Below, piece after piece: positions 32,290-41,077 of a stretch of DNA of 59,304 bases. The DNA comes from Pseudomonas neuropathica (GTDB lineage: Bacteria > Pseudomonadota > Gammaproteobacteria > Pseudomonadales > Pseudomonadaceae), in the NCBI RefSeq assembly GCF_015461835.1, contig NZ_JACOPX010000027.1, positions 1 through 59,304 on the forward strand. The letters are read 5' to 3'. A program made the translations under genes and the position numbers. The notes beneath the pieces were generated by a model that made no database searches, was not told the DNA's origin, and was given only the letters and a program-made list of their open reading frames with translations. Numbering within the stretch: the first letter of the stretch is position 1; the number at the start of each line of letters is the position of its first letter.

Positions 32290-32868
32290 TCAGTCGATGT
32301 ATTCGAACAGCTTGACGATTTTCTGTACGCCGGAAACGCCCTGAACCAGATTGGTGGCCTGAGTGGCTTCCTGTTTGGTCAGCAGGCCCAGCAAATAGAC
32401 GATACCGTTCTCGGTCACGACCTTGATGCGCGAGCCAGGAATGCTGGCATCGGTGAGCATCTGGGTCTTGATCTTGGACGTCAGCCAAGTGTCATTCTGG
32501 CGAGCCAGGAAACCGGACGGCGGTATGACCTGCAGTTCGTTGTGAACGGTTTTTACCCGTTGCACGGCGGCTGCCGCTTGTTCGGCTTTGGCTTTCAAGT
32601 CTGCGCGAGGCGTTTGACCGGCCAGCAAGACAACGCCGTTGAAACTGGTGACGACGATGTGCGAGTCGTTGTCCAGGGCCGGGTCGGCTTTGGCCACGTT
32701 TACGCCCACTTTGGTTTCGATCAACGAGTCATCGATCTTGCTGCCGAAGGTGCGGGTACCGCGGTCGTCATCGATCGGCGCTTCACGGCTGGCGTTCACC
32801 ACCGAGGTGCAGCCGCTGATGCCGAGGCACAGGGTCAAGGCCAGAAGGCCAAGGCGATTAGGGGTCAT
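32290..32868 (-). CDS. dolP: BON-domain outer-membrane lipoprotein DolP (YraP)
   Basis: The 192-residue protein has a lipoprotein signal with lipobox ISGC (Cys near residue 20) and two BON domains. Each BON domain contains a VxLxGxxxxxA motif (GVVLLAGQTPR and GIVYLLGLLTK). DolP helps maintain outer-membrane integrity and BAM function in E. coli. It overlaps the preceding gmhA/diaA gene by four bases (ATGA) and ends the lpoA-yraN-gmhA-dolP operon. Confidence 0.92.
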   Translation of the reverse strand: MTPNRLGLLALTLCLGISGCTSVVNASREAPIDDDRGTRTFGSKIDDSLIETKVGVNVAKADPALDNDSHIVVTSFNGVVLLAGQTPRADLKAKAEQAAAAVQRVKTVHNELQVIPPSGFLARQNDTWLTSKIKTQMLTDASIPGSRIKVVTENGIVYLLGLLTKQEATQATNLVQGVSGVQKIVKLFEYID

Positions 32869-33458
32869 TCTTCACTCCCGAACAGTTGGCTGTCGATCAG
32901 ATCGCAGAGGCAATGGATCGCCAGCAAGTGGACTTCTTGAATACGTGCAGTGACATTGGCCGGTACGCGGATCTCGACGTCTTCGGGCAGCAGCAGTGAC
33001 GCCATGCCGCCACCATCGCGTCCGGTCATAGCTACGACAATCATTTCGCGATCATGTGCGGCCTGGATCGCTTGAATAATGTTCGCCGAGTTACCGCTGG
33101 TCGAAATCGCCAGCAGCACATCGCCCGACTGACCGAGGGCGCGGATCTGCTTGGAGAACACTTCGTTGTAGCTGTAGTCGTTGGCGATTGAGGTGATCGT
33201 CGAAGTATCGGTGGTCAGCGCAATCGCCGGCAGGCTCGGACGCTCGCGCTCGAAGCGGTTGAGCAGCTCCGAGGAAAAATGCTGAGCGTCGCCGGCCGAC
33301 CCACCGTTGCCGCACGAGAGCATTTTGCCTCCGTTGAGCAGGGTGTTGACCATGATCTGGCTGGCTTGCTCGATGTGCGGTGCAAGTACGTCCATCGCCT
33401 GTTGCTTGGTGTCGATACTGGCCTGGAAAAGCTGGCGAATTCGGGATTGCATGTCCAT
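32865..33458 (-). CDS. gmhA: SIS-domain protein, phosphoheptose isomerase / DiaA-like
   Basis: The 197-residue protein is a SIS sugar-isomerase domain with CGNGGSAGDAQHFSSEL near residue 50 and ISTSGNSANI near 115. GmhA converts sedoheptulose-7-phosphate to D-glycero-D-manno-heptose-7-phosphate for LPS core. The paralogue DiaA binds DnaA and lies in the yraN-lpoA-dolP neighbourhood in E. coli. Context favours DiaA and Pseudomonas annotation favours GmhA; sequence alone does not settle it. The start MDMQSRI has AAGG 8 bases upstream; the frame is open further but has no site. Confidence 0.88.
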   Translation of the reverse strand: MDMQSRIRQLFQASIDTKQQAMDVLAPHIEQASQIMVNTLLNGGKMLSCGNGGSAGDAQHFSSELLNRFERERPSLPAIALTTDTSTITSIANDYSYNEVFSKQIRALGQSGDVLLAISTSGNSANIIQAIQAAHDREMIVVAMTGRDGGGMASLLLPEDVEIRVPANVTARIQEVHLLAIHCLCDLIDSQLFGSEE

Positions 33459-33562
33459 CTGTGTGACCTTAAGTAGCGCGGCTGTCCGGCACATGAATGT
33501 GCAGCCCGCAAAGCAAAGAGCAAAATTTGTCGGTGGGATTGTCCGGGTCGCAACGCCGACGA

Positions 33563-33925
33563 TCAACTGTCGAAAGCATTCTGCAACCAGTTCAGCTGAC
33601 TCGGATGGCTGTCGATGGCCACCACGTCGAAGCGGCAAGGGGAATTGGCCCAACGCGATTCGCGCTGAAGAAAATACTGTGCAGCGAAAATCAGTTTCTG
33701 CTGCTTGCGCCCATCGATGCTAGCGAGCGCGCCACCCCATTGAGTGTTTTTTCTGTAGCGAACTTCAACGAATACTACTGTATCGCCATCAAGCATGACC
33801 AGATCAAGCTCGCCGCGTTTGCATAACCAGTTCTGCGCCAGCAGGCGCAGACCTTGTTGTAACAGATGCTCGAGCGCCTGGCGCTCGGCATCCTTGCCGC
33901 TTTGCGAGCGTGACCTGTCGGGCAT
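33563..33925 (-). CDS. yraN: YraN family (UPF0102) nuclease-like protein
   Basis: The 120-residue protein has the restriction-endonuclease-like core ELDLVMLDGDTVVFVEVRYRKN, with the D..ExK-like pattern (the family reads EVRYR). It should be cytoplasmic. It starts with its ATG sharing one base with the lpoA stop. The family's role is uncertain, and a Holliday-junction-resolvase-like fold has been proposed. A 104-base gap without a gene separates it from gmhA. Confidence 0.9.
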   Translation of the reverse strand: MPDRSRSQSGKDAERQALEHLLQQGLRLLAQNWLCKRGELDLVMLDGDTVVFVEVRYRKNTQWGGALASIDGRKQQKLIFAAQYFLQRESRWANSPCRFDVVAIDSHPSQLNWLQNAFDS

Positions 33926-35736
33926 CAGCGCGGGGTGTCCGGCAGGCGCTGTACCTGCCCGCTGACGAATTGCGCCCAAGGCAATTGACGCACGACGCGT
34001 TGGGTCTGGGTCATGCCGAGGCTGCCCGACTCACCGTCGATGCGACTGTCTGGCAGGGCCTTGAGTTGACCCAGGCGCGGTGCCAGGCGGTAGGCATCCA
34101 CACCCATCGCGTACAGGCGACCGAGGCTGCCGGCGGCTTGCGGCCACTGCGCAACCACTTGCTGACGCAGTGGATCGCTGTTGTCCAGCAACCATGGGGT
34201 TTCGCAGAAGCGGATGCCGTTCATGTCGTTGTACTGGTTGACGTCGCCGCTGGCGCTGTAAACGTGCGAAGTCGCGTACACCGGAACGTCACCCGCGTAC
34301 TGGAAGTTCAGGGTTGGCTTGATCTGCTGCGCCTGTTGAGGGGTTGCGGCGAGGAAGATGAATTCGATGTCCTGACGACGCGAAGGCTGCGCGGCGACGT
34401 TGGTGCCGGCGGCATTCTGCAGGCTCTTGGCGCGCGCTTCGCTTTGACGCAGCTGGAACATGTCGGCGATCTGCTGGGCAAGTTGTACTGGCTGATCAAC
34501 ACGCTCGGTGGCGACGATGCTGCCACCGTTGGCCTGCCAGTCTTGGCTGAAAGCACGCAGTACGCGGTCGCCCCATTCGCCTTTCGGCACCATGATCGCG
34601 GCGCGGTGCAGGCCATCGGCGCGGGCGCGGCGCGAGACTTCGCGGGCTTCGTCTTCAGCTGCCAGACCAAACTGGAACAGTTGTGCCGGACCTTGATCGC
34701 CTTCGCTGTAGTTCAGCGCGAGGGTGGTGATCGGCAGTTGCGGGCGAGTGCTCAATTGTTTGACCAGTGGTTTTTCCAGCGGGCCAACGACCAGTTGCAC
34801 GCCGTCAGCCTGAGCCTTGCGGTAGAACTCGTCCATCGAAGTCAGCTTGGAACTGTCGTAGAACTCGATCGCTGGCGGCTTTTGCCCGGCCTGTTGAGCC
34901 TGGTAGTGCGCAGCCATGAAACCTTCACGCAGTGCCTTGCCAACAGCGGCCAGTGGGCCGTCCTGTGGCAGCAGCAGGGCGATCTTGCTCAGTGGCTGGC
35001 TGGCCAGTTCCTTGAGTTTGGTCAGCGGCAACGGCAGGTTGATCGCCGCCGGGTGCTTTGGATTCTGCGCGCGCCAGGTGTCGATCGCCGCTTGCTGCTG
35101 TTCCAGGGTGCCAGCGGATTTCACTGCCATGGCCAGCCCCATCCAGCCGCCGAGGTCGTCGGTGCTGTTCGGTTGCAGTTGATCAGTTGGCAGCGAGCCG
35201 ATCAGAGTCCAGATCGCTTCGTGGTTCTTGCTCGCGGCTTCGCCTTGCAGCATCGGTGCGATGAACACGCGCTCGCGGGCAGCGGCCAGGGTCTGGCCAT
35301 CGGCCTCAAGGGCGCGGGCATGCACGGTGCCGGTGCGCACTTGCTGTTCTTCAGGCATCTCGCCCAAGTGCTGCAGGCTTGGATGGCTCAGGGCGGTCAG
35401 CGCGGCTTTCGGCTGATTGCGTGTCATCGCCAGTTCAGCGTTCAAGGTGCTGGCGAAAATCTGCTGGCCGGGCTTGAGTTGCTCCATCGGCACTTGTTGC
35501 AGGATTTGCGCGGACTGTCCGGCATTGCCCTGGCGGTAGGCCAGGTCTGCGGCGCTCAGGCGCAACAGGGCGGCTTTTTCCGGGGTTTTCGCCTGGGTCG
35601 CCTGTTCGAGCAGTTGCTCGATGCTGGCATCCGGGGTCCGTGGAAGTTCGCCAAGGCTGGAGGAAGGGGAGCTGGCGCAAGCCGCCAACAGGGCAGCGAG
35701 GCAGAAGGCAGTGAACAGCCGCAGGCAAGCGATCAT
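33925..35736 (-). CDS. lpoA: Penicillin-binding protein activator LpoA
   Basis: The 603-residue protein has a lipoprotein signal with lipobox LAAC (Cys near residue 20), an N-terminal helical TPR-like domain, and a C-terminal periplasmic-binding-protein-like domain (from about residue 265: SKIALLLPQDGPLAAVG). LpoA is an outer-membrane lipoprotein that reaches through the periplasm to activate the PBP1a peptidoglycan synthase. It is the first gene of the lpoA-yraN-gmhA-dolP group and divergent from rsmI, as in E. coli. AGGA lies 8 bases before the ATG. Confidence 0.93.
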   Translation of the reverse strand: MIACLRLFTAFCLAALLAACASSPSSSLGELPRTPDASIEQLLEQATQAKTPEKAALLRLSAADLAYRQGNAGQSAQILQQVPMEQLKPGQQIFASTLNAELAMTRNQPKAALTALSHPSLQHLGEMPEEQQVRTGTVHARALEADGQTLAAARERVFIAPMLQGEAASKNHEAIWTLIGSLPTDQLQPNSTDDLGGWMGLAMAVKSAGTLEQQQAAIDTWRAQNPKHPAAINLPLPLTKLKELASQPLSKIALLLPQDGPLAAVGKALREGFMAAHYQAQQAGQKPPAIEFYDSSKLTSMDEFYRKAQADGVQLVVGPLEKPLVKQLSTRPQLPITTLALNYSEGDQGPAQLFQFGLAAEDEAREVSRRARADGLHRAAIMVPKGEWGDRVLRAFSQDWQANGGSIVATERVDQPVQLAQQIADMFQLRQSEARAKSLQNAAGTNVAAQPSRRQDIEFIFLAATPQQAQQIKPTLNFQYAGDVPVYATSHVYSASGDVNQYNDMNGIRFCETPWLLDNSDPLRQQVVAQWPQAAGSLGRLYAMGVDAYRLAPRLGQLKALPDSRIDGESGSLGMTQTQRVVRQLPWAQFVSGQVQRLPDTPR

Positions 35737-35909
35737 GTAAGTGTTCCTGATACTCGATCAAATTAGCGTCGAATTGTACCCAAGCACTGGCCGGGGCGCG
35801 ATGTTACTGGCGTGAATCGGACGATTTAGCTGAAGTAAATGTTGCAGTGCTGCATAACCACGGACAAAACCGTGGTGGCTCGAAGCGCGTCGCAAGCCTC
35901 GTGTCGCGC

Positions 35910-35915
35910 TACAAT
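35910..35915 (+). promoter_or_regulatory. Candidate -10 box for rsmI
   Basis: TACAAT lies 31 bases before the likely TTG start of rsmI, in the 210-base gap divergent from lpoA. No good -35 is seen. Confidence 0.35.
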
Positions 35916-35946
35916 GGCCGCTTTTACCGATCACGAGGTGTGCGCT

Positions 35947-36819
35947 TTGACTGCTCCAGGTTCCCTGAATTCCGCTGCTGGCTCGCTTTATGTGGTGGCG
36001 ACGCCCATCGGCAACCTGGACGACATCAGCGCCCGGGCCCTGAAGATCCTCCGCGAAGTGGCCTTGATCGCAGCCGAAGACACACGTCATTCGGCGCGTC
36101 TGATGCAACACTTCGGGATCGGCACGCCGCTGGCCGCGTGTCACGAACACAATGAACGAGATGAAGGTAGCCGCTTTATTACCCGCTTGCTGGCGGGTGA
36201 TAACGTCGCGTTGATTTCCGATGCGGGGACGCCGCTGATTTCCGATCCGGGGTATCACTTGGTGCGTCAGGCCCGCGCGGCCGGGATCAATGTCGTGCCA
36301 GTGCCGGGTGCCTGTGCGCTTATTGCCGCGCTGTCGGCGGCCGGTCTGCCGTCTGACCGTTTCATCTTCGAAGGTTTTCTGCCGGCCAAGTCGGTCGGAC
36401 GCAAGGCGCGACTGGAAGCCGTCAAAGAAGAGCCGCGCACGTTGATCTTCTATGAAGCACCGCACCGCATTCTTGAATGTCTGCAGGATATGGAAGCCGT
36501 GTTTGGCGGTGAGCGCCAGGCATTGCTCGCCCGCGAGATCACCAAGACCTTCGAAACGCTCAAAGGTCTGCCATTGGCCGAGTTGCGCGCGTTCGTCGAA
36601 TCCGACAGCAATCAGCAGCGCGGCGAATGCGTAGTGCTGGTGGCGGGCTGGACGGCACCGGAGTCCGAGGATGCCGTCAGCAGCGAGGCGATGCGTATTC
36701 TTGATCTGTTGCTCGAAGAGATGCCGCTCAAGCGTGCCGCCGCGTTGGCAGCACAAATCACTGGCGAGCGCAAAAACGTGCTGTATCAGGTCGCGCTGGA
36801 GAAACAGAAAGGCGTGTAA
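35947..36819 (+). CDS. rsmI: 16S rRNA (cytidine1402-2'-O)-methyltransferase
   Basis: The protein is 290 residues from a TTG start (GAGG 8 bases upstream). The longer ATG frame begins inside the -10 box TACAAT, so it is rejected. It is a tetrapyrrole-methylase-fold SAM enzyme with SLYVVATPIGNLDDISARA, AEDTRHSARLM, ISDAGTPLISDPG and FYEAPHR. RsmI methylates the ribose of C1402 in 16S rRNA near the P site. The lpoA-divergent position matches other gammaproteobacteria. Confidence 0.93.
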   Translation: MTAPGSLNSAAGSLYVVATPIGNLDDISARALKILREVALIAAEDTRHSARLMQHFGIGTPLAACHEHNERDEGSRFITRLLAGDNVALISDAGTPLISDPGYHLVRQARAAGINVVPVPGACALIAALSAAGLPSDRFIFEGFLPAKSVGRKARLEAVKEEPRTLIFYEAPHRILECLQDMEAVFGGERQALLAREITKTFETLKGLPLAELRAFVESDSNQQRGECVVLVAGWTAPESEDAVSSEAMRILDLLLEEMPLKRAAALAAQITGERKNVLYQVALEKQKGV

Positions 36820-36890
36820 GCCGTCACCCATAGCGGTCTTGAGGCTTTTAGCGCTTGTTCTTCAGGCGCTCTGCCGTTAACCTTCGCGGC

Positions 36891-37248
36891 GGAGAGTCGA
36901 TCGGACAGTCGCTGCCCTCTATGAAAATTAGGGGGGGGAGGAAAGTCCGGGCTCCATAGGGCGAAGTGCCAGGTAATGCCTGGGAGGCGTGAGCCTACGG
37001 AAAGTGCCACAGAAAATAACCGCCTAAGCGCTTCGGCGCCGGTAAGGGTGAAAAGGTGCGGTAAGAGCGCACCGCGCGTCTGGCAACAGTTCGTGGCTAG
37101 GTAAACCCCACTTGGAGCAAGACCAAATAGGGTCCCAAGGCGTGGCCCGCGCTGGGACCGGGTAGGTTGCTAAAGATGTCCAGTGATGGCCATCGTAGAC
37201 GAATGACTGTTCAAGACAGAACCCGGCTTACAGATCGACTCTCCACCT
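36891..37248 (+). ncRNA. rnpB: RNase P RNA (class A)
   Basis: The 5' end GGAGAGTCGATCGGACAGTC pairs with the 3' end GATCGACTCTCC, forming helix P1. The conserved core includes GAGGAAAGTCCGGGCTCC early on and ACAGAAAATAACCGCC in the middle. A GGTAAACCCCA segment and a late GACAGAACCCGGCTTACAG follow. It is the catalytic RNA that trims tRNA 5' ends. The T-rich stretch right after 37246 may end transcription. Ends are approximate to a few bases. Confidence 0.96.
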
Positions 37249-37544
37249 TTTTCTTTCCCTGCTTGAATCATTGGCAACAGGGCTGTGTAATATCAGCAGG
37301 CCTGCTCTGAAAGTCCGGCAGCGGCAAACGCAGTAATAGCCATTTCCCACCTTGCTTCAATCAACAGCAGAAGCGCTTTTGTAATACCGAAAAAATCTTA
37401 CTCTTAACAAATTACTTTAACTTTCGAGCGCAGCTTTCAGTGCTGCATCAAGTTATTGGTCAAAAGTATCCGCCAGATTCTCGTTGCACCTCCTTTTATG
37501 CTCCTAAATCTCCGTTCTGTAAGGGTTTTCCTTTAATCCGCGCC
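37249..37544 (+). other. AT-richer gap between rnpB and the dcw promoter
   Basis: About 300 bases without an open frame of coding character. It starts with the T-rich rnpB end and becomes noticeably AT-rich (37375-37430). No tRNA, repeat or clear small RNA is recognised. It may hold an upstream dcw promoter. Confidence 0.5.
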
Positions 37545-37574
37545 TTGACGGTGTGGTGGGCGCATTCCTATAGT
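37545..37574 (+). promoter_or_regulatory. Main promoter of the dcw cluster (PmraZ)
   Basis: TTGACG (37545-37550) and TATAGT (37569-37574) are spaced by 18 bases, a good sigma70 match. Transcription would start at about 37581, at the first MraZ repeat. Confidence 0.7.
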
Positions 37575-37580
37575 GTGCGC

Positions 37581-37610
37581 AAGTGGCGGAAAGTGGCATG
37601 AAGTGGGTTT
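37581..37610 (+). promoter_or_regulatory. MraZ operator repeats
   Basis: Three direct repeats AAGTGGCGGA, AAGTGGCATG and AAGTGGGTTT have an exact 10-base period. The TGG(G/C)N units separated by 5 bases match the known MraZ binding pattern from E. coli. They overlap the expected start of transcription, so MraZ should repress its own operon. Confidence 0.8.
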
Positions 37611-37648
37611 TTTGAGCTCAAAACGATAAAAATTGGAGAAACGCAGAC

Positions 37649-38104
37649 GTGTTTCGCGGAGCTAACGCTATCAGTCTCGATGCAAAGGGCCGTCTCGCCA
37701 TGCCGAGCCGGTACCGTGACGAGCTCGATTCGCGTAGTTCTGGCCAATTGATCGTGACCATTGATGCCGTTGATCCGTGTCTGTGTGTCTATCCGCTCGA
37801 CGAGTGGGAAATTATTGAAACCAAGTTGCGCGCGCTTCCTTCGCTTCGCGAAGAGAACCGTCGCCTGCAACGTTTGCTGATTGGTAATGCCGTCGACCTT
37901 GAACTCGATGGCAGTGGTCGTTTTCTGGTTCCACCGCGTCTGCGCGAATACGCCAAGCTCGATAAGCGCGCGATGCTGGTAGGCCAACTGAACAAGTTCC
38001 AATTGTGGGACGAGGATGCATGGAACGCGGTATCTGCCGCTGACCTTGCTGCTATTCAACAACCGGGCGCGATGCCTGATGAACTGCGTGATTTGATCCT
38101 GTGA
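37649..38104 (+). CDS. mraZ: Transcriptional regulator MraZ
   Basis: The 151-residue protein has two AbrB-like swapped-hairpin repeats: FRGANAISLDAKGRLAMPSRYRD, then DLELDGSGRFLVPPRLREYAKL. It forms ring oligomers that bind the direct repeats upstream and repress the dcw cluster. The start is a GTG with a GGAG site 13 bases upstream (TTGGAGAAACGCAGAC). It overlaps rsmH by four bases (GTGA). Confidence 0.95.
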   Translation: MFRGANAISLDAKGRLAMPSRYRDELDSRSSGQLIVTIDAVDPCLCVYPLDEWEIIETKLRALPSLREENRRLQRLLIGNAVDLELDGSGRFLVPPRLREYAKLDKRAMLVGQLNKFQLWDEDAWNAVSAADLAAIQQPGAMPDELRDLIL

Positions 38105-39048
38105 CTATTGATAGCGGCTTTAACCACATCACCGTACTGCTTGACGAAGCCGTCGAGGCTCTCGCCGTACGTCCTGATGGCTGCTATCTGGACGGCACGT
38201 TCGGGCGCGGCGGACACAGCCGGTTGATCCTCAGCCAGCTAGGCACGGACGGCCGGCTCATCGGATTCGACAAAGATCCACAAGCGATTGCCACCGGGCA
38301 AACGCTAGCGGCCGAAGACGGCCGCTTTGTCGTTGTGCAGCGCAGCTTTGCCGAACTGGGTTCGGTGGTTGCCGAGCAAGGTCTGGCCGGCAAGGTCAGC
38401 GGCATTCTGCTTGACCTCGGCGTGTCTTCGCCGCAGCTCGACGACGCTGAGCGCGGCTTCAGTTTCCTCAATGACGGCCCGCTCGACATGCGCATGGACC
38501 CGTCCCGTGGCATCAGCGCTGCCGAATTCGTCAACACCGCACCGGCTGAGGAAATCGCCCGGGTGTTCAAGGAATACGGTGAAGAACGTTTCTCCGGTCG
38601 TATGGCCCGCGCCGTCGCCGAGCGTCGCGATATCAAGCCGTTCGAGCGCACTGCCGATCTGGCCGAAGTATTGAAAGTCGCCAACCCGGCATGGGAAAAG
38701 GGCAAGAACCCGGCCACCCGTGCATTCCAGGGTTTGCGCATTCACGTCAACAACGAACTGGGTGATCTGGAAGCCGGCCTCGAAGCCGCGCTGGACGCGC
38801 TGGAAATTGGCGGCCGTCTGGTCGTGATCAGCTTCCACTCGCTGGAAGACCGCATCGTCAAACTGTTCATGCGCAAACTGGTGAAAGGCGAAGCAGACAA
38901 CCTGCCGCGCAACCTGCCGGTTCGCCATGTTGCGTTCGAACCGAAAATCAAAGTCCATGGCAAAGCGCAGACGGCCTCCGACGCCGAACTCAAAGCCAAC
39001 CCACGTTCCCGTAGCGCCGTCATGCGCGTCGCGGAGAAGCTGCGGTGA
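38101..39048 (+). CDS. rsmH: 16S rRNA (cytosine1402-N4)-methyltransferase
   Basis: The 315-residue SAM enzyme (MraW) has HITVLLDEAVEAL, the SAM loop YLDGTFGRGGHS, LLDLGVSSPQLDDAERGFSF and VISFHSLEDRIVK. It makes m4C1402, the same nucleotide that RsmI methylates on the ribose; both genes lie in this window. The start is GTG, overlapping the mraZ stop. Confidence 0.96.
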   Translation: MTIDSGFNHITVLLDEAVEALAVRPDGCYLDGTFGRGGHSRLILSQLGTDGRLIGFDKDPQAIATGQTLAAEDGRFVVVQRSFAELGSVVAEQGLAGKVSGILLDLGVSSPQLDDAERGFSFLNDGPLDMRMDPSRGISAAEFVNTAPAEEIARVFKEYGEERFSGRMARAVAERRDIKPFERTADLAEVLKVANPAWEKGKNPATRAFQGLRIHVNNELGDLEAGLEAALDALEIGGRLVVISFHSLEDRIVKLFMRKLVKGEADNLPRNLPVRHVAFEPKIKVHGKAQTASDAELKANPRSRSAVMRVAEKLR

Positions 39049-39338
39049 GCAAGCTTTTCGCCAAGCCACTGCCCGGCGGCAGCTTTCTGATGCTGCTGCT
39101 GTTTATCGGCGTGCTCGTCTCGGCCATCGCCGTGTCGTACAGCGCGCACTGGAACCGGCAGTTGCTCAACACCCTTTATAACGAACTCAGCGTGCGCGAC
39201 AAGGCGCAGGCCGAGTGGGGCCGTCTGATTCTCGAGCAGAGCACCTGGACCGCGCACAGCCGCATCGAAGTGCTGGCCACCGAACAACTGAAAATGCACA
39301 TTCCGGGCGCGGCTGACGTGAAGATGGTGGCGCCATGA
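39045..39338 (+). CDS. ftsL: Cell division protein FtsL
   Basis: The 97-residue bitopic protein has a short cytoplasmic N-terminus, one membrane helix (SFLMLLLFIGVLVSAIAVSY) and a periplasmic coiled coil. It bridges FtsB/FtsQ and FtsW/FtsI in the divisome. A GTG start overlaps the rsmH stop by four bases, and its stop overlaps ftsI by four (ATGA). Confidence 0.93.
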   Translation: MSKLFAKPLPGGSFLMLLLFIGVLVSAIAVSYSAHWNRQLLNTLYNELSVRDKAQAEWGRLILEQSTWTAHSRIEVLATEQLKMHIPGAADVKMVAP

Positions 39339-41077
39339 TGAAACTCGAAGGCGCACTGTTCCCATGGCGCTTCCGCCTGATGGTGGCGCTGCTCGGCGTG
39401 ATGGTCGCGGCGATCTGCTGGCGCATCATCGACTTGCAAGTGGTTGACCGTGACTTCCTCAAAGGTCAGGGCGATGCGCGCAGCCTGCGTCATATTCCGA
39501 TTCCGGCTCACCGTGGTCTGATCACCGACCGTAACGGCGAGCCTTTGGCCGTAAGTACCCCAGTGACCACGCTGTGGGCCAACGCCAAGGAAATGCAAAC
39601 GGCCAAAGAGAAGTGGCCGGCACTTGCTGCCGCGCTGGGTCAGGATCCGAAAGCCCTGACCGAACGCCTCGAAGCCCAGGCCAACAAAGAATTCATTTAT
39701 CTGGTGCGCGGGCTGACCCCCGAGCAAGGCCAGGCTGTGCTTGATCTGAAAGTCCCAGGTGTCTACGGCATCGAAGAATTCCGCCGGTTCTACCCGGCCG
39801 GTGAAGTCACCGCGCACATGGTCGGTTTTACCGACATCGATGACCACGGTCGTGAAGGTGTCGAGCTGGCTTATGACGAATGGCTCGCCGGGGTGCCGGG
39901 CAAGCGACAAGTCATCAAGGATCGGCGCGGTCGGCTGATCAAGGATGTTCAGGTCACCAAAAACGCCAAGGCCGGCAAGCCCTTGGCGTTGTCCATTGAC
40001 CTGCGTCTGCAATATCTGGCCAACCGCGAACTGCGTAACGCGATCATCGAGAACGGCGCCAAGGCCGGCAGTCTGGTGATCATGGACGTCAAGACCGGCG
40101 AGATTCTCGCCATGGTCAACCAGCCGACCTACAACCCGAACAACCGTCGCAACCTGCAACCGGCGATGATGCGTAACCGCGCAATGATCGACGTGTTCGA
40201 GCCGGGTTCGACCATGAAAGCCATTTCGATGAGCGCCGCAATCGAGTCCGGTCGCTGGAAACCGAGCGACACTGTCGAGGTGTATCCGGGCACTCTGCAG
40301 ATCGGCAAATACACGATCAAGGACGTTTCCAAGAGCGAAGGTCCGGTGCTGGACATGACCGGTATTCTGATCAATTCCAGTAACGTCGGCATGAGTAAGG
40401 TCGCGTTCGATATCGGCGGTGAAACGATTTACCGGCTGGCACAGAAAGTTGGCCTCGGCCAGGACACCGGCCTTGGCTTCCCGGGCGAACGTGTCGGCAA
40501 CCTGCCGAACTACCGCGATTGGCGCAAGGCTGAAACTGCGACCCTGTCCTACGGCTACGGTATTTCCGTGACCGCGATCCAGCTGGTTCACGCGTTCTCG
40601 GCATTGGCCAACAATGGTCGCCTCGCACCGCTGACGCTGATCAAAACCGACAAGCCGCCGCAGACCACACAGGTGCTGCCGGAAGCCGTCGCGAAAACCA
40701 TGCAAGGCATGCTCACTCAGGTGATCGAAGCGCCGCGCGGCGTGTTCCGTGCGCAGGTGCCGGCGTATCACGTGGCGGGCAAGTCGGGTACTGCGCGTAA
40801 GACCTCGGTGGGTACCAAGGGCTACGCGGAAAACTCTTATCGCTCGCTGTTTGCCGGTTTCGGCCCGATGAGCGATCCGCGTTATGCGATTGTTGTGGTG
40901 ATCGATGAACCGTCCAAGGCCGGTTACTTCGGTGGTCTGGTCTCCGCGCCGGTGTTCAGCCGTGTGATGTCCGGCACCCTGCGCCTGATGAACGTGACCC
41001 CGGACAACCTGCCGAACACCCAGCAGGCGAACGCCACTCCCGTCATTCCGCTGAAAGCCAATGGAGGGCGCGGCTGA
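39335..41077 (+). CDS. ftsI: Septal peptidoglycan transpeptidase FtsI (PBP3)
   Basis: The 580-residue class B PBP has an N-terminal membrane helix (FRLMVALLGVMVAAICW), a dimerisation/pedestal domain (HRGLITDRNGEPLAVS), and the transpeptidase domain. The three active-site boxes are visible: STMK (Ser near residue 293), SSN and KSGT. It crosslinks septal peptidoglycan and is the main target of aztreonam-type beta-lactams. The second ATG (39338) is an alternative start. Confidence 0.96.
   Translation: MMKLEGALFPWRFRLMVALLGVMVAAICWRIIDLQVVDRDFLKGQGDARSLRHIPIPAHRGLITDRNGEPLAVSTPVTTLWANAKEMQTAKEKWPALAAALGQDPKALTERLEAQANKEFIYLVRGLTPEQGQAVLDLKVPGVYGIEEFRRFYPAGEVTAHMVGFTDIDDHGREGVELAYDEWLAGVPGKRQVIKDRRGRLIKDVQVTKNAKAGKPLALSIDLRLQYLANRELRNAIIENGAKAGSLVIMDVKTGEILAMVNQPTYNPNNRRNLQPAMMRNRAMIDVFEPGSTMKAISMSAAIESGRWKPSDTVEVYPGTLQIGKYTIKDVSKSEGPVLDMTGILINSSNVGMSKVAFDIGGETIYRLAQKVGLGQDTGLGFPGERVGNLPNYRDWRKAETATLSYGYGISVTAIQLVHAFSALANNGRLAPLTLIKTDKPPQTTQVLPEAVAKTMQGMLTQVIEAPRGVFRAQVPAYHVAGKSGTARKTSVGTKGYAENSYRSLFAGFGPMSDPRYAIVVVIDEPSKAGYFGGLVSAPVFSRVMSGTLRLMNVTPDNLPNTQQANATPVIPLKANGGRG

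Noticed and set aside
33910..35766. 618-codon open frame on the plus strand
   Set aside because: It is the antisense shadow of lpoA, whose lipobox and domains are clear.
35913..35946. Upstream ATG start for rsmI
   Set aside because: The ATG overlaps a TACAAT -10 box and the added residues are not family-like; the TTG at 35947 has a GAGG site at good spacing.
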